Assembly (NCBI RefSeq): GCF_026151205.1
Contig: NC_087082.1
Location: forward strand, 17,455,401-17,519,400
Length of the DNA: 64,000 nt
From: Bolinopsis microptera
Taxonomy: Eukaryota; Ctenophora; Tentaculata; Lobata; Bolinopsidae
Reading direction: 5' to 3'
Made by a program: the position numbers and the translations under genes. This document shows, one piece after another, positions 11,930 to 23,199 of the stretch; the first letter of the stretch is position 1; each line of letters begins with the position of its first letter. The notes below the pieces were generated by a model. That model searched no databases, was not told the DNA's origin, and saw only the letters and a program-made list of their open reading frames with translations.

Positions 11930-13779
11930 GTATGATTTAATGGTTAAGGATACAGTAAACGTGGAATCTTTTAAAATATCGTTTACTCATTCAGACGAGG
12001 GTATATGTGATATTAATAACAACGAGTTGTCGTCACTCGTCATTGAACTTCAATAGTTACATGCGAAAGTGAAAATATGACACACCAGTTAATGAAACAG
12101 CTCTGATTTAACAAATTTGTTGAGCAATGAACTACTCAGTACTCGACCCGTAGAGTGAATACAAATTGTTCTCATTATAAAGTTAAGAGTACTCTTAAAA
12201 TATAATAGTACTGAAAGGTCATGGAGATCAACTGAATGAAGTAAGTTGATCTGGTTGAAAAAATAGTGAGGCAATGACATTTAAGATATGACCTGTTGGA
12301 GTTAACTTACAGATTCTAACAACATAACATAACATGCTCAACAAAATTTGTAATTTGATCTACTGAGAACGACGGTCAAAGAGTGGACAGAATTGAAAAG
12401 TAGTCATACTGTAAAAAGAAAGGCATATCAAGTTGTCAATGAGCTGCACTACCAAGGAAAAGAAATTTATAATAAATTCTACTAAGACTTTTAAAATGTT
12501 AACCGTACAATTTAAATAGATTAAATTGTAAGGTTTACATAACTTTACTTAACTTTATTTAAGGGAAAAAGGTCACTCTAACAATAAGTACATTCATTTA
12601 AATCGAGTGATGCATTGACAATCTATTAGATGGTTGGTTTAATGATGAAGTTGGTTATCGTGATTACTGGACAGTGACCATTGCTGAAGTTATCACCAGA
12701 TCGTTTGAATGACGACTAGGATTGGAATCACTTTAATAATAATAATAATAATAAATTAATGTTATTTTTATACAGCACCAAAAGGTTAAATAATTTAAAT
12801 TTAACCCTTATGCACAGCTGTAAATGATACTTAAATTAACGAGAGTGTGCATCTTTGCCTTAGACGGAGGTGGAACAAGAAACTGTTCAGAAAACAGGCG
12901 ATAAAAACTGTAAAATATAACGTGACTAAATAAGGCAGATGCACCTAACAAGCAGATATCCAAGAAGGGTTAGCAGGTTTTCTAACAGAGGACTAGAGGA
13001 AAGGATAATGACTACAAGAAATCGCAGTATGAAACTCAACAGCCTAACAAATTTAAAAATCAGGTTTATAAAAATGAAATTCCCTGATATATTAAAAATT
13101 CTATAAAAACTCAATAAAAATTCCTTAAAAAATCCATAGAAATTCTATAGACTCCAAATATACAAACAATCTGAAGTTTCCAATATACAATAAACATTGA
13201 TTGAAGAAGTTTACTGCAGAACAGTAACTGATGATAAAGATTATATCTGAAAATCCAATACAGTCATACCAAACAATCTTTAAAGCCTATATTCGGTAAT
13301 TTTTGACATAGCAGAGATTAAAGATGAATGAAATTTAATGACGTCGATTTCATTGGATTTGATGGAATTTGACCAATGGACCGACTCACTCTTAAATGAA
13401 GTGATTATTGGAACTGTAACTGAACATGACACAACTTAGAAAATCTTCATCCTGGAGCATCAAGTCTCCTATGTCATCACTGTATCCCAAGGAAAAATAT
13501 TGTTGTATTACTAGATCGGTCACACATCATTAGGGAAATCAAAAAATAAAACATAAAATGTACTCTGCTTAATCAATAACAACAAGATAAGAATTTTGAT
13601 CTTTAGGCAAGGCCCATAATCATTTAACACTCAATAACCTAATTTTGGGTTAAGGTTATGATCATGGTTAATGTCAAGGTTACGGTAAGAATAGTAGCAA
13701 TAAGTTGTGATGATATAGCAATACACAATATGATATTTATTGACGGTGCCATCCCTTTCCAGCTCGTATCCCTGCTTCA
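11930..13779. other. AT-rich intergenic region upstream of eL21
   Basis: This should contain the eL21 promoter and any noncoding first exon, which could not be located. There is a short (aat)n tract near 12735. A minus-strand stretch near 13390-13480 reads as a short exon-like peptide (GYSDDIGDLMLQDEDF) but has no confirmed partner. No further gene is supported. Confidence 0.45.
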
Positions 13780-13795
13780 ATATCGTCACAAGATA

Positions 13796-14873
13796 CCACA
13801 AGAGACTCGCTGAAAAACTATCCCAGAAGAGAGGAGAAGACTATGCGGCTATTATGTGTTACATGCGCACCAGGATTTCTGGTCGCTACGGCGAAAAGCG
13901 GTTTAACATAAAACATCGGGCCTGCAGACACTGCTGCTCAAGTGACGATGACTTGTTAGATCTTCTCTATGAGCTACCAGGGGCCTATCCAGTGATAGAA
14001 GATGAGCATCACATCCTCTACGAATGCCCCCTATACGAAGACCTACGCAAAAACCTGCATCAACGAACGAGGGACCTGTTAGTAATGAGAGAAGAACCGG
14101 GAGAAATCTTCGACGACTCAACAACTATTAGAGACATTGGACGGTTTTTAAATAGGTCGATGAACGGAGGTTCCCGAAGAAAAATACTGAATGAATGTCG
14201 TGTTTTGTATATTTTGATAAGTGTGTGGACATTGTATGATACTTTCTTGGTCATTGTTGAGTGCTCTTGGCTGAGTTTTTTTCTGCATACGACTGTGCTA
14301 TCTGTGCTATATTCTTTCACATGGCTATCTACTTTTACCACCTTGTTTGGTTATTTGTTACTTTGGGGTAGTTTTGAATATTAAACCTTCTATTCCTATA
14401 TTGGTCAGACACGGCATCTGCCGTTTGACCCAATTTTGTTTAATTCCTGTTTAATTCCTGTTTAATTCCAGGATTAGATTCTCAATCCTCAGGAGCACCC
14501 TGATAGCGGTCAGGGGTGAGAGAGGGAGACGGCAATCGTATACATTGCCAGTCAGTGTAACTTCGTTTAATTTGATACCTGCCACCATGGACTATGAATG
14601 TTTCTAGACACTATCCTTTTGATATTGAGATATTGGTATCTCAGATCACGTGTACATCGTTCCTTTTTTTATGACACAGTAATTTATTGACACTCACAGC
14701 TATAATTTTAAACATTGAATCAGTATTTTTATCTATTAACTTATTACATATTTGTGCTCTGCTTTAGCATCACTTGACTATTAAAAAAAAATTGTTTGTT
14801 CAGGCCATGACCTTATAGTCAGCCAATTGGCCATTGCTATATTATGTGTATATTGTTTGAATATTCTTTTCTT
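13796..14873 (+). mobile_element. 5'-truncated LINE with a 16-bp target duplication
   Basis: The 16-bp sequence ATATCGTCACAAGATA is present at both ends (13780-13795 and 14874-14889), marking the insertion. Inside, an open frame to 14384 encodes the C-terminal tail of a non-LTR retrotransposon polyprotein: a basic segment, then a Cys/His cluster (CRHCC, DEHHILYECPLYEDLR) of the type that follows the reverse transcriptase. The reverse transcriptase itself is missing, as in typical 5'-truncated copies. The remaining roughly 490 bp is 3' untranslated sequence with a small repeat of tgtttaattcc near 14440. Confidence 0.8.
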
Positions 14874-14889
14874 ATATCGTCACAAGATA

Positions 14890-16545
14890 AAACTTGAAAG
14901 CAAATAAAAGAAATCTTGATAATGCGCGTCGCGTTATGAAAGCGGTAAAACCCTCCAAATTAACAGAATATTACGCAAATTTATAATAAATAGTATGTTT
15001 CTCATATGCTAAAACAAAATCAATTAAAAATATATTATAAATCATCCACACATAAGGGTAGAAATAAAAATAATCTATGCTAAAGATCAATAATTTTAAC
15101 TAAATTAACAATGCAATTACCTCGCACGCCAATTCCAATGCGCGGCTTTCTTTTCGAGCTTATCGCACATACGTGCAAAAGTGAAAGAAGTGAGCAATAT
15201 AGTGAGAGAATTGAGCAATAGACTAGCAAACTAGATTAGGTATACTAGTAATACTAATACAAACAACAAAATATTAAATATAAAATGTGTCCATTATGGC
15301 GCAAATGCATAATTTGATAATTTCTCGACGCTGTCGTCGGGGTGAGAGTTATCTGAACCAACTGCATGCCCGTACGATTGCGTCACCACTGGTGAGCAAG
15401 CATTTGTTTGTTGTTTAGTTGTGTTGAAAGGGAACATTACTTGATTAATTCATCCATTCGGTGGATGAGCTATGATATACCGTTCATCTTAGACTATTGG
15501 ATCAATCTTATTATATGATTAGATTTTATTAACGAACTTGGGACACAAAAGATTATAATGCGGAGGTTGGCTGGCTCTTCTATAATAATTACGACACTTC
15601 AATTTACAGAATGCTTGCTAGAGATAAGACAAAATATTATCAGACTATACATGCAGCAGTTTTAATACTTTCAACACTACTATATAACAAATAATTTGAG
15701 CATGAATAAGAAGTTGTTACTTTGAAACGTCGTTTATCCTAACAGTGCAGTATCATTTGTCGCAGATCAGAATAACCAAAAACTATTTGGAACTCCCAAA
15801 AACTGTCTATATACATGCAGCATGAGTAACTGGTGGATAAGCCTTCGGTAAAAACGGATCCGGAAAAGTCAATGCGGCACTCGGGTCTTTGGTATTGTCG
15901 TCGGTATATTGTCCATTATCTACGTTCTGCTTTCGTAGTTTAAACAATAGTGAGTTCTAAATATACAGCTTTAAACCGATTAAGTATGAATGAATGAAAT
16001 ACCTGACAATCCGCACTCTTATAATCCAAAAGCATGAGTAACTCATCTAGTGATCTATGATTTCTAGAAACTTTAAATTAATTTTGGCGCTTACAGGTCC
16101 TCATAAATATGTGATCGCCGCATAAGGTTCTGTAAATGCGCAGGGCACCTTACTGAGGCAGTCAACCAACGCGCGGCTTTATTTTTATGATATGATTTGT
16201 TTTGATTGTTATTAATAAATATCAAAATTTAAATTTGTTTTCCTAAAATTTGTTTTCCTAATAAATAATAAACTTCTCAACTCCGTTTTATTTTCAATTA
16301 AATCATAAATGAATTTAATGAATTAAATAAATAAGTATAAATAAAAGGATATGCCTTAAAATGTTTTACTGCGCGGCCCTCAGCCTGCCATTCGGCAGTC
16401 CACAAAAAGTTTTGTTTTACTTAGTTCATTTTTTAAGCAAATGTCACATGACACGCAAAATTGAAAATGCCGGCATGCGTTAAATTTGCCCAAACTTGAG
16501 AAAAGCGCGTCGTAACTGGGTACTAATAAACATTAAAAATTGTTA
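14890..16545. other. AT-rich DNA with scattered GC-rich repeat fragments
   Basis: No gene was recognised. Short stretches such as aatgcgcggctttcttttcg (near 15138) and caacgcgcggctttattttt (near 16168) resemble the GC-rich repeat family at 16550-20400 and may be decayed copies. Confidence 0.4.
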
Positions 16546-16780
16546 TTTTCACCCGTTACCTTGATTGACGATGTCAACCCATTGACAATGCGAAGCAAGA
16601 ATGCTTGTTCGCGCGGCGCGTCGAAGCGTCGAAGTCCTCCGACCCGTTACCTTGATTGTTGATTCACAATGTCAATCCTTCGCAGCTTGGAAAGGCCCAA
16701 ATATATTGGTGCATTTTGCCCATCTACGAAGAAGAAACGATTTAATGTGCGGTGCTCGGCCTAGTACACAGTATAGTTGA

Positions 16781-19411
16781 CCCTATGGCTCAAGGGTGCT
16801 GACTATCTCTTTCAACGGAAATCCCAGACTCACAACTATAACTGCCTATAGTCCTACCGAGGCAGCACTAGTTGAAGAAGCGGAGGATTTCCATAACACC
16901 CTTAGACAGGCTCTGAATGATGTGCCAGCGCACCACCTGCTGATCACAGAGGGAGATATGAACGCCCGGCTTGGAAAGGAGAGTGAAGAAGATTCCCGTT
17001 GGTACTTTCATACTCGTACCAATCGGAATGGAGAGCTACTGAGAGACACTGCCCTGGAGTGCGATATGGAAATTACCAATATCCGCTTCAGAAAGAAGGT
17101 CAACAAGAGGTGGACCTTCTTATCCGATGGGACACTTAACAAAGGTCAGATTGACTATATCCTCATACGGCGGAAGTGGAAAAACTCATTAAAGAACACT
17201 GAAGTTTACAACACTTTTCAGTCGTTGGGATCTGATCACAGAGTTGTAGTGTGTAAGATCAAAGTTAGCTTTAGGAAAGGACACAGGCCTCCGAAAAAAG
17301 TTAACTATGATTATAGTGCCCTGAAGTCGGATGGTGAGCTTCAAAATAAGTATGCAATTGAAGTTCGGAATAGATTCTCTGGCCTGGTAGAGGAGGATGA
17401 TGGGGCCACTGAAAGCTACGGGAAGCTTATGGTTGCTATTGAGGCGGCAAACAAGAGCCTTCTGCCAAAGAAGACTCGACAAAAGCAGATTGACCCCTCA
17501 AGTGACCCAAGAGTGGACAGTGCAAGGAGGGGACTGTTCTTGGCCAAGGACCAATACCATCAGGAGCCTTGTGAGGAGAAGAGAGAGGAAGTCGCCACTA
17601 AAAAGAATTTGTTAAAGGCCTGCTACAAAGAGGTAGAGGAGGAGATCCTGAAAGGAAAGATCAGGAAAGTTGAGGATACTGCTGATCGTTGTAAGAACAA
17701 GGAAAGCTGGAAGCTTGTCAACGATATTTCAGGGAGGACAAATCCCAGCTGTGGACTCGTGGAAGGGGGCAGCTCAACAGAACGTCTTGAGAACTGGAGG
17801 AAGCACTTCTCTGGGTTACTTGGACAGCCACCCACAGTCCCTGACAATAGTATTCCGATCAGGAATATACACCCTCCACTGAATATAGAGGATGGCCCGT
17901 TCACCATTGAGGAACTACGTCTTGCCAAAAAGCAGATAGTAGAAGGCAAAGCTTATGGTGATGATGGTATCTCACCTGAAGTGATGAAGAGGGTGGACAT
18001 CGATGACGTCATCCTGAAGTTCTGCAACGATGCATTATGTGATGGTCTCATGCCCGATCAATGGAAGCTCAGTAATATTGTTCCTGTGCCAAAGAAAGGG
18101 GACCTCACTAAGACCGACAACTACAGAGGAATATCTCTGACATCGATAGTCAGTAAAACTCTGAACAAAATGTTGCTGAACAGGATGAAGCCAAGTCTTG
18201 AGGAAGTTTTAAGGGACAACCAGAATGGCTTTAGACCTGGGCGCTCTACAACATCGCACATCCTTGCTCTACGAAGAATTATGGAGGGTGCTAGAGCCAA
18301 AAATCTTAAGGCCACCATGGTTTTCATAGATTTCAAAAAGGCGTTCGATAGTGTGCATAGAGGTTTGCTCATGAAGATATTGAAAGCATATGGCATACCA
18401 GAAGCCATAGTGCGGCTCATTGAGGGTATCTATACGAGCACAAAGGCTAAAGTAGTTACAGCCGATGGTATAACAGAAATTTTTGATATCCTGGCTGGAG
18501 TACTGCAAGGAGACACTCTTGCCCCGTACTTGTTCATTATCGTGATTGACTATATCATGACAGTGTCTATAGACGATGATGACTCGGACTCTGGGTTCAC
18601 TCTCAGGCCTGCACGGAGTAGAAGGATTGGTGCCGAAAAGATCGCAGACGTCGAGTTTGCAGATGATGTTGCCCTTATCACTGATACCATTGAAGGGGCA
18701 AAACTACTCCTGGACAGGCTTGAGAAAGCAGCACTGAGTGTTGGGCTAGCCATGAACGGCACTAAAACTAAGTTCATGACTCTGAACATGACAGAGGAGG
18801 CGAGTAGTCTTAATAGTTGTTCTGGAAACCAGCTGGAAAAGGTGACAGACTTTGTTTACCTTGGAGCTTGGATAGCAACAACAGAGAGGGACCTGCGGGT
18901 CAGAAAAGCTAAGGCTTGGGCAGCCTGCCACAAGCTGAAGAAGATGTGGAAGTCTGACCTTAGAAGAGGACTGAAGATCCGTCTATTTGTTGCTACTGTG
19001 GAATCAATACTTCTTTATGGTTCTGAAACGTGGACGTTGACAGAGCAATTGAAGAAACGCATTGATGGCTGCTACACTAGAATGCTAAGGATGGCACTTA
19101 ATGTGGATTGGAAGCAGCGAAAAACCAACAAAGAAGTCTATGGCAACCTACCGAGAGCAACCATGAAGATCCAAGAGCGCAGGATGCGACTAGCAGGCCA
19201 TATCCACCGGCACCCAGAACTAGTCGCAAACCGCTTGCTACTCTGGGAACCAACTCATGGGGTGCGGAGTAGGGGGAGACCAGCCATGACCTATGTTGAT
19301 AGCCTACGAGCTGACACGGGTCTCAACGACACTGGAGAAATGGGCGGACTTATGGCGGATAGAGTTTTATGGAGACAGCGCATCAATACTCGGACGCTGA
19401 AGCCGCCTTAA
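16781..19411 (+). CDS. LINE polyprotein: partial endonuclease plus reverse transcriptase
   Basis: This is the open frame of the LINE above, with at least 871 codons and no frameshift. It opens inside an APE-type endonuclease: the motif GDMNARLG (about residue 54) and the catalytic GSDHR (about 146) are present, but the N-terminal part with the catalytic Glu is missing, so the endonuclease cannot be functional. Reverse transcriptase motifs follow in order: VPKKGDLTKTDNYRGISL, NGFRPGRSTTSH, VFIDFKKAFDSVHRG (catalytic Asp, about 510), VLQGDTLAPYLFI and FADDVAL (about 620, an FADD variant of YADD). The C-terminal region has YGSETWTL and a final RSRGRPAMTYVDSL segment typical of RTE-like elements. 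No host function is implied. The first sense codons derive from the target site. Confidence 0.9.
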   Translation, partial: PYGSRVLTISFNGNPRLTTITAYSPTEAALVEEAEDFHNTLRQALNDVPAHHLLITEGDMNARLGKESEEDSRWYFHTRTNRNGELLRDTALECDMEITNIRFRKKVNKRWTFLSDGTLNKGQIDYILIRRKWKNSLKNTEVYNTFQSLGSDHRVVVCKIKVSFRKGHRPPKKVNYDYSALKSDGELQNKYAIEVRNRFSGLVEEDDGATESYGKLMVAIEAANKSLLPKKTRQKQIDPSSDPRVDSARRGLFLAKDQYHQEPCEEKREEVATKKNLLKACYKEVEEEILKGKIRKVEDTADRCKNKESWKLVNDISGRTNPSCGLVEGGSSTERLENWRKHFSGLLGQPPTVPDNSIPIRNIHPPLNIEDGPFTIEELRLAKKQIVEGKAYGDDGISPEVMKRVDIDDVILKFCNDALCDGLMPDQWKLSNIVPVPKKGDLTKTDNYRGISLTSIVSKTLNKMLLNRMKPSLEEVLRDNQNGFRPGRSTTSHILALRRIMEGARAKNLKATMVFIDFKKAFDSVHRGLLMKILKAYGIPEAIVRLIEGIYTSTKAKVVTADGITEIFDILAGVLQGDTLAPYLFIIVIDYIMTVSIDDDDSDSGFTLRPARSRRIGAEKIADVEFADDVALITDTIEGAKLLLDRLEKAALSVGLAMNGTKTKFMTLNMTEEASSLNSCSGNQLEKVTDFVYLGAWIATTERDLRVRKAKAWAACHKLKKMWKSDLRRGLKIRLFVATVESILLYGSETWTLTEQLKKRIDGCYTRMLRMALNVDWKQRKTNKEVYGNLPRATMKIQERRMRLAGHIHRHPELVANRLLLWEPTHGVRSRGRPAMTYVDSLRADTGLNDTGEMGGLMADRVLWRQRINTRTLKPP

Positions 19412-19431
19412 GTCAGTAAGTCAAGTAAGTC
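16782..19431 (+). mobile_element. RTE-like LINE insertion with a 9-bp target duplication
   Basis: ATAGTTGAC is present immediately before (16773-16781) and after (19432-19440) the element. The 3' end is a very short tail of only about 20 nt after the stop codon, made of gtcagtaagtcaagtaagt, a simple-repeat tail rather than poly(A). The 5' end is truncated inside the endonuclease domain. The intact reading frame and exact duplications suggest a young insertion. Short 3' untranslated regions and repeat tails are known for the RTE clade; clade assignment is inference. Confidence 0.9.
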
Positions 19432-19810
19432 ATAGTTGACGAATGTTCGGGATGTTACTCGTCTAAATTTCTTTGAAGTAGCGCGCGCCGCTTTCTTCTC
19501 GATGGCAAGTGCTACGAAGTAGCGCGTGCCGGGCCAGATCATTAACAATGGTCAAACGACAAACAATATAGTAGTGAATTGTTTCACATAGCCAGGTGGT
19601 CGCGCGCTACTGCAAGCGAGAGGGCTATGGTTAGAGCAAGTGCATTGCCAATCGCGCCACAACCCGTTACCTTGTATCACGTTGCGACCCCCACGGTCGT
19701 TTCACTATGGTGAAAACGTCCTGACGATACAGGGGGAGCCGCGCAATTCGTGCGCGGCGGGTCATACAACGTAAGACAACCGTTACCCAGCTTTTAAGTT
19801 TATACCTAGG

Positions 19811-20357
19811 CTTAATTGACGATGTCAATTCATGGCAGCTCGGCGCGGCACAGTAGCGCATCTCGCCGATCTAGCACATTAACGCATCGCGCTACAATAC
19901 CTAGGCTCGCTTTTATTATATAAAATTAATTGAAGTCAAACGAATATGCGTTAATTGACAATGTCAATTCATCGCAGCTCGGCGAGGCCCAGTAGTGCAC
20001 TTTGCTGATCTAGCGAGGTTGGTTGCGAGAAGCATAATTGAGTGCGCGGCGCGGCCCAGTATCGCATCGCACTACAAGAATATGTGCAAAGATGGTAATT
20101 TATAAAAATTGAATTGTACGGCCTTATGAAAATAAAAATAATAATATTTTATGAAAAATGTTGGACGGATGATATTCATTTAATTTTTAAAAAAATAGCG
20201 CGCTGTCTTTTTTGTTTTTCAAGGTTAAGTGTTGTAGCGCGATGCGTTACTGTGTCGCGCCGCGCACTCAATAAGGCTTCTCACAGCGCCTGGCTAGATC
20301 GGCGAGATGCGCTACTGTGCCGCGCCGAGCTGCCATGAATTGACATCGTCAATTAAG
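19811..20357. repeat. Perfect 65-bp inverted repeat with a nested inner inverted repeat
   Basis: 19811-19875 and 20293-20357 are exact reverse complements over 65 bp, separated by 417 bp. Inside, 20027-20075 and about 20230-20284 form a second, imperfect inverted pair containing gagtgcgcggcgcg. The whole could fold into a long hairpin. The identity of the outer arms implies recent origin or gene conversion. Confidence 0.9.
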
Positions 20358-20400
20358 GTTAAGTGCTGCAAAGTAGCGCGCACCGGTGTCATTAAAAATG

Positions 20401-21848
20401 GGTTTATCAACAAAAACATCAATGTTTATTTTGGAATATTTGTGGTACTTTTAAAAGGCTAACTTTAGCATTGGTTTAAAAAGCAATAAAGGCCTCCTAT
20501 CCAAAATCAGCGGCTTGGCCTCTTATCCAAAACTATACAGGCTCTATTTCATAAAGTGCTGCCTTACTATTTATAGAGCCGCGCATGAATATAAACTTTC
20601 GTTACCATAATTTGAGATCGCTGGTAGAACTATGAGCTGCAAAGGATTGGCATTTGCAAGCAAGGCTACAATTTGATTATTATTCGATTTCAACTTATGT
20701 GTATTGACTTTGACTTATTATAATGTCAAGTTTGAAATAATGTTTCAGTCTAATATGTAGAAGCAGTTGTTGCAATGTCCAAGGACTTTTTCAGACTCAA
20801 GACAAGATTTGTTTCCAAATTGTTTTGATCATTTACTATACCTTTTTATCGTGCTGATTCCATTACACATAAGTATATAATATTTAGTAAACTTTATTAC
20901 ATACATCTGTGCTTATACTTATTATAGCTCAAACCAATTTCGATCTACTTGTTGTGTATACCCTATCATAATTCATCATCATCATTATGCAGTCCTAAAA
21001 TTTCAGTTAAGGTTGGATATGTTTTTGATCCAAGTTATACTTAGTTTATTTTCTTGTTTCAGTGAATTGAGATTTAATTGTTTGTTTTTTCCCACCTCAT
21101 TCTTGATAACCACTATGACATGGTTAGTTCATAGTAATTGTGCCATTCGATTTCGATATAACCAGTCCGCAGTATACATGCACAATATTTCACCCTTATT
21201 ATTTATTAAGGATCCTTGGAAGTGTTTTGGACAATTTTGCTTTTCGACAACAAATGAGTTGACCGACCTTGCAGTGAAGTAGTCACCTTGTTTGAGTTCC
21301 ATTTCAGTCAGGAGTTTCTATTAAAATCATTTTTGTTGCTAACTTGAGGCATCTAAAAAAGCCAATAGCCTAATTTTTGTCATATGAAGCAGACTGCAGA
21401 GGCATGGACCAAAATACACAAATGAATCATCATACAATGACTCGACATATTGGTAACTGGACTTGTTATGGCTTGATAGGCTAGCTTTGACAAATTGCTT
21501 GCAATTTGTAGATTAATTATGGTTGCTTTCTCTTTTCATGCCTCTTTAATTATAAAGTGACATCACAGGTCCTTGTTTTTTAAAAGCACTCAAGACCAAG
21601 GAAGCAAATTTTTTGGCCTTTGAAGTAATTTAATTGGTATGGTCAGACCATGAAACATCAGAAGAGAAATTATTAAACCAATATCCTTGATTTTATCCAC
21701 TGGGTGAAGCAGGTCACCATTTGTAAGCTTCAAATATGAAGCTCCTCCACCAAGGCTCCTAGTTGGATTTTGTCTATGAACTATAACTAGCAGCTCGAGA
21801 TATGTGTGATATTGAATTCGGGAGTGTATCACAAACTCCCACTGCACT
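20401..21848. other. Gene-poor AT-rich DNA
   Basis: No recognisable exon, RNA or transposon end was seen. The longest open frame (21013-21279, plus strand) is hydrophobic and unlike a known family, and lacks supporting splice sites. Confidence 0.4.
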
Positions 21849-21856
21849 CCCATCAC

Positions 21857-22145
21857 CAGTGGCGTAACGAAAGGCCCTGCTGATCCCGCTGTGCAGGGGG
21901 GCGCCGTCTTAGGGGGGCGCCAAATCGTCGTTTGAATGTGGGGCAATTTCGAAAACTTAACTAAAGTACTAGCAAAACTGCGCGTTTTGCTCTAGATACA
22001 CACTTTTTTAGAGATTTTACCGGCGTATTCTCTTAAATCACCTAATTTGTTCAATTTTAGGGACGGGCACCAAAAGGGGAGGGGGCGCCAACAGGGGGGC
22101 GCTTTTTTCGGCAGGGGGGCGCCAACAGGCAACGTTACGCCACTG
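21857..22145. mobile_element. Non-autonomous hAT element (MITE)
   Basis: Perfect 13-bp terminal inverted repeats (CAGTGGCGTAACG at the left, its complement at the right) are flanked by an exact 8-bp duplication, CCCATCAC (21849-21856 and 22146-22153). Eight-bp duplications and CAGTGGCG ends are typical of the hAT superfamily. The 289-bp interior has GGGGGGCGCC blocks near both ends and no transposase. Confidence 0.9.
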
Positions 22146-22153
22146 CCCATCAC

Positions 22154-23199
22154 ACTTCCACTTAAAAGGATCAAATTTTTCAAAGCGTCTGAACGAAATC
22201 TTTATCATGTTAAATTTGTGTTTCCTGAAGCCCTGGCAATTAATGGTCAACAATTTTTAATCATCATTAGTATACAGAAAGTTCCTATCCTGAAAAACTG
22301 ACCCATCCATCAATAATACGAGGCTAAATTTGAACTCTCTTGCTCTTTCCTCTTACCTAGATCGATTGTTTTATATGGTTTAAAAAGTTTAGTACAGCTA
22401 TGACATAAAAAATTTAAGTTTCCATGATCAGATTTAACATTTGTCCTCCTAACTGATTTGCTGAAGTCCCTCAGATGAGCTAGCTCCAAGGATCAGCTAC
22501 ATTTTACTTGGATTTCGAGTATGTTCATGAGATTTGATGGAAACTCCTATTTTAGCTTGAAATCTTTGTGGAACTCAATTTTTAGATAGCTGTTTGCCAA
22601 AACTATGGTGAATATTTTTAGAGTGGTCCAGGATCACAAGTGCCAACAGTGCGGTTCTACCCATTTTTAATCACTCTAGACAATGTTAAGTAAGCATGCT
22701 AAAAATAAGGCTTTCAATTACTGAAAGCTTAATTTCTCAAAAATTAAAGGACATTTCTTTTTTGAAATTCGTCAGTATTCACCAATATCTCACCAAACGT
22801 AACCTATCTTTAAAAGCAAACGTCTCTAAAATTCTCATTTTTTTGTATCAAGTATATAATCTAACCATTCCTTTACTCTTAGATAGAGATGTCAGAAACT
22901 CAGCTGATGCTTATTTACGTAATTTTATCAATAATTCTTGATGGGTGCTCAGTTCTAGCGAACGCTAACAAGAAACTCAAAGATGTTCTCATAACAGTAG
23001 AGGTAACATAGTAATGAATTATCCCTCCAAAATCCAATATTCTCTGTCATTTAGATGTAATACATTACATACATACTATTTCATACAATCAGTCTGTAAT
23101 GCTGCAAGTACTTACTTACCTGTTAATTATCGATGATACCATGTTCCTCATTATCGCATTATTTTATAGGTCGGATAAAACTAAAACCATGTATTTCAG
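22154..23199. other. Region expected to hold the FKBP first exon; not found
   Basis: The FKBP11-like gene needs an upstream exon with a signal peptide ending at a codon boundary. No convincing candidate with a start codon, hydrophobic segment and GT donor was found here or just upstream, so the first exon may lie further left. Confidence 0.35.

Larger units (their letters stand above)
16550..20400. repeat. GC-rich fold-back repeat, interrupted by a LINE
   Basis: Outside the inserted LINE, this region repeatedly shows the motif cccgttaccttg (16555, 16643, 19666) and the near-palindrome TTGACGATGTCAA or variants (about 16565, 16667, 19815, 19952, 20340). It also has GC-rich blocks such as gtagcgcgcgccg in both orientations. 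Local base composition is far richer in CG dinucleotides than the flanks. No open frame of its own was seen. The family is not recognised. Confidence 0.65.

Noticed and set aside
12635-12720. Possible C/D box snoRNA (ATGATGA followed by CTGA)
   Set aside because: Box spacing and terminal stem are not convincing, and such short boxes arise by chance in AT-rich DNA.
13390-13480. Minus-strand exon-like segment GYSDDIGDLMLQDEDF
   Set aside because: Plausible composition but no second exon, start or family match, so not listed as a gene.
13740-13795. First codons of the open frame running into the LINE tail
   Set aside because: They lie outside the insertion, upstream of and within the target duplication, and are chance extension of the frame.
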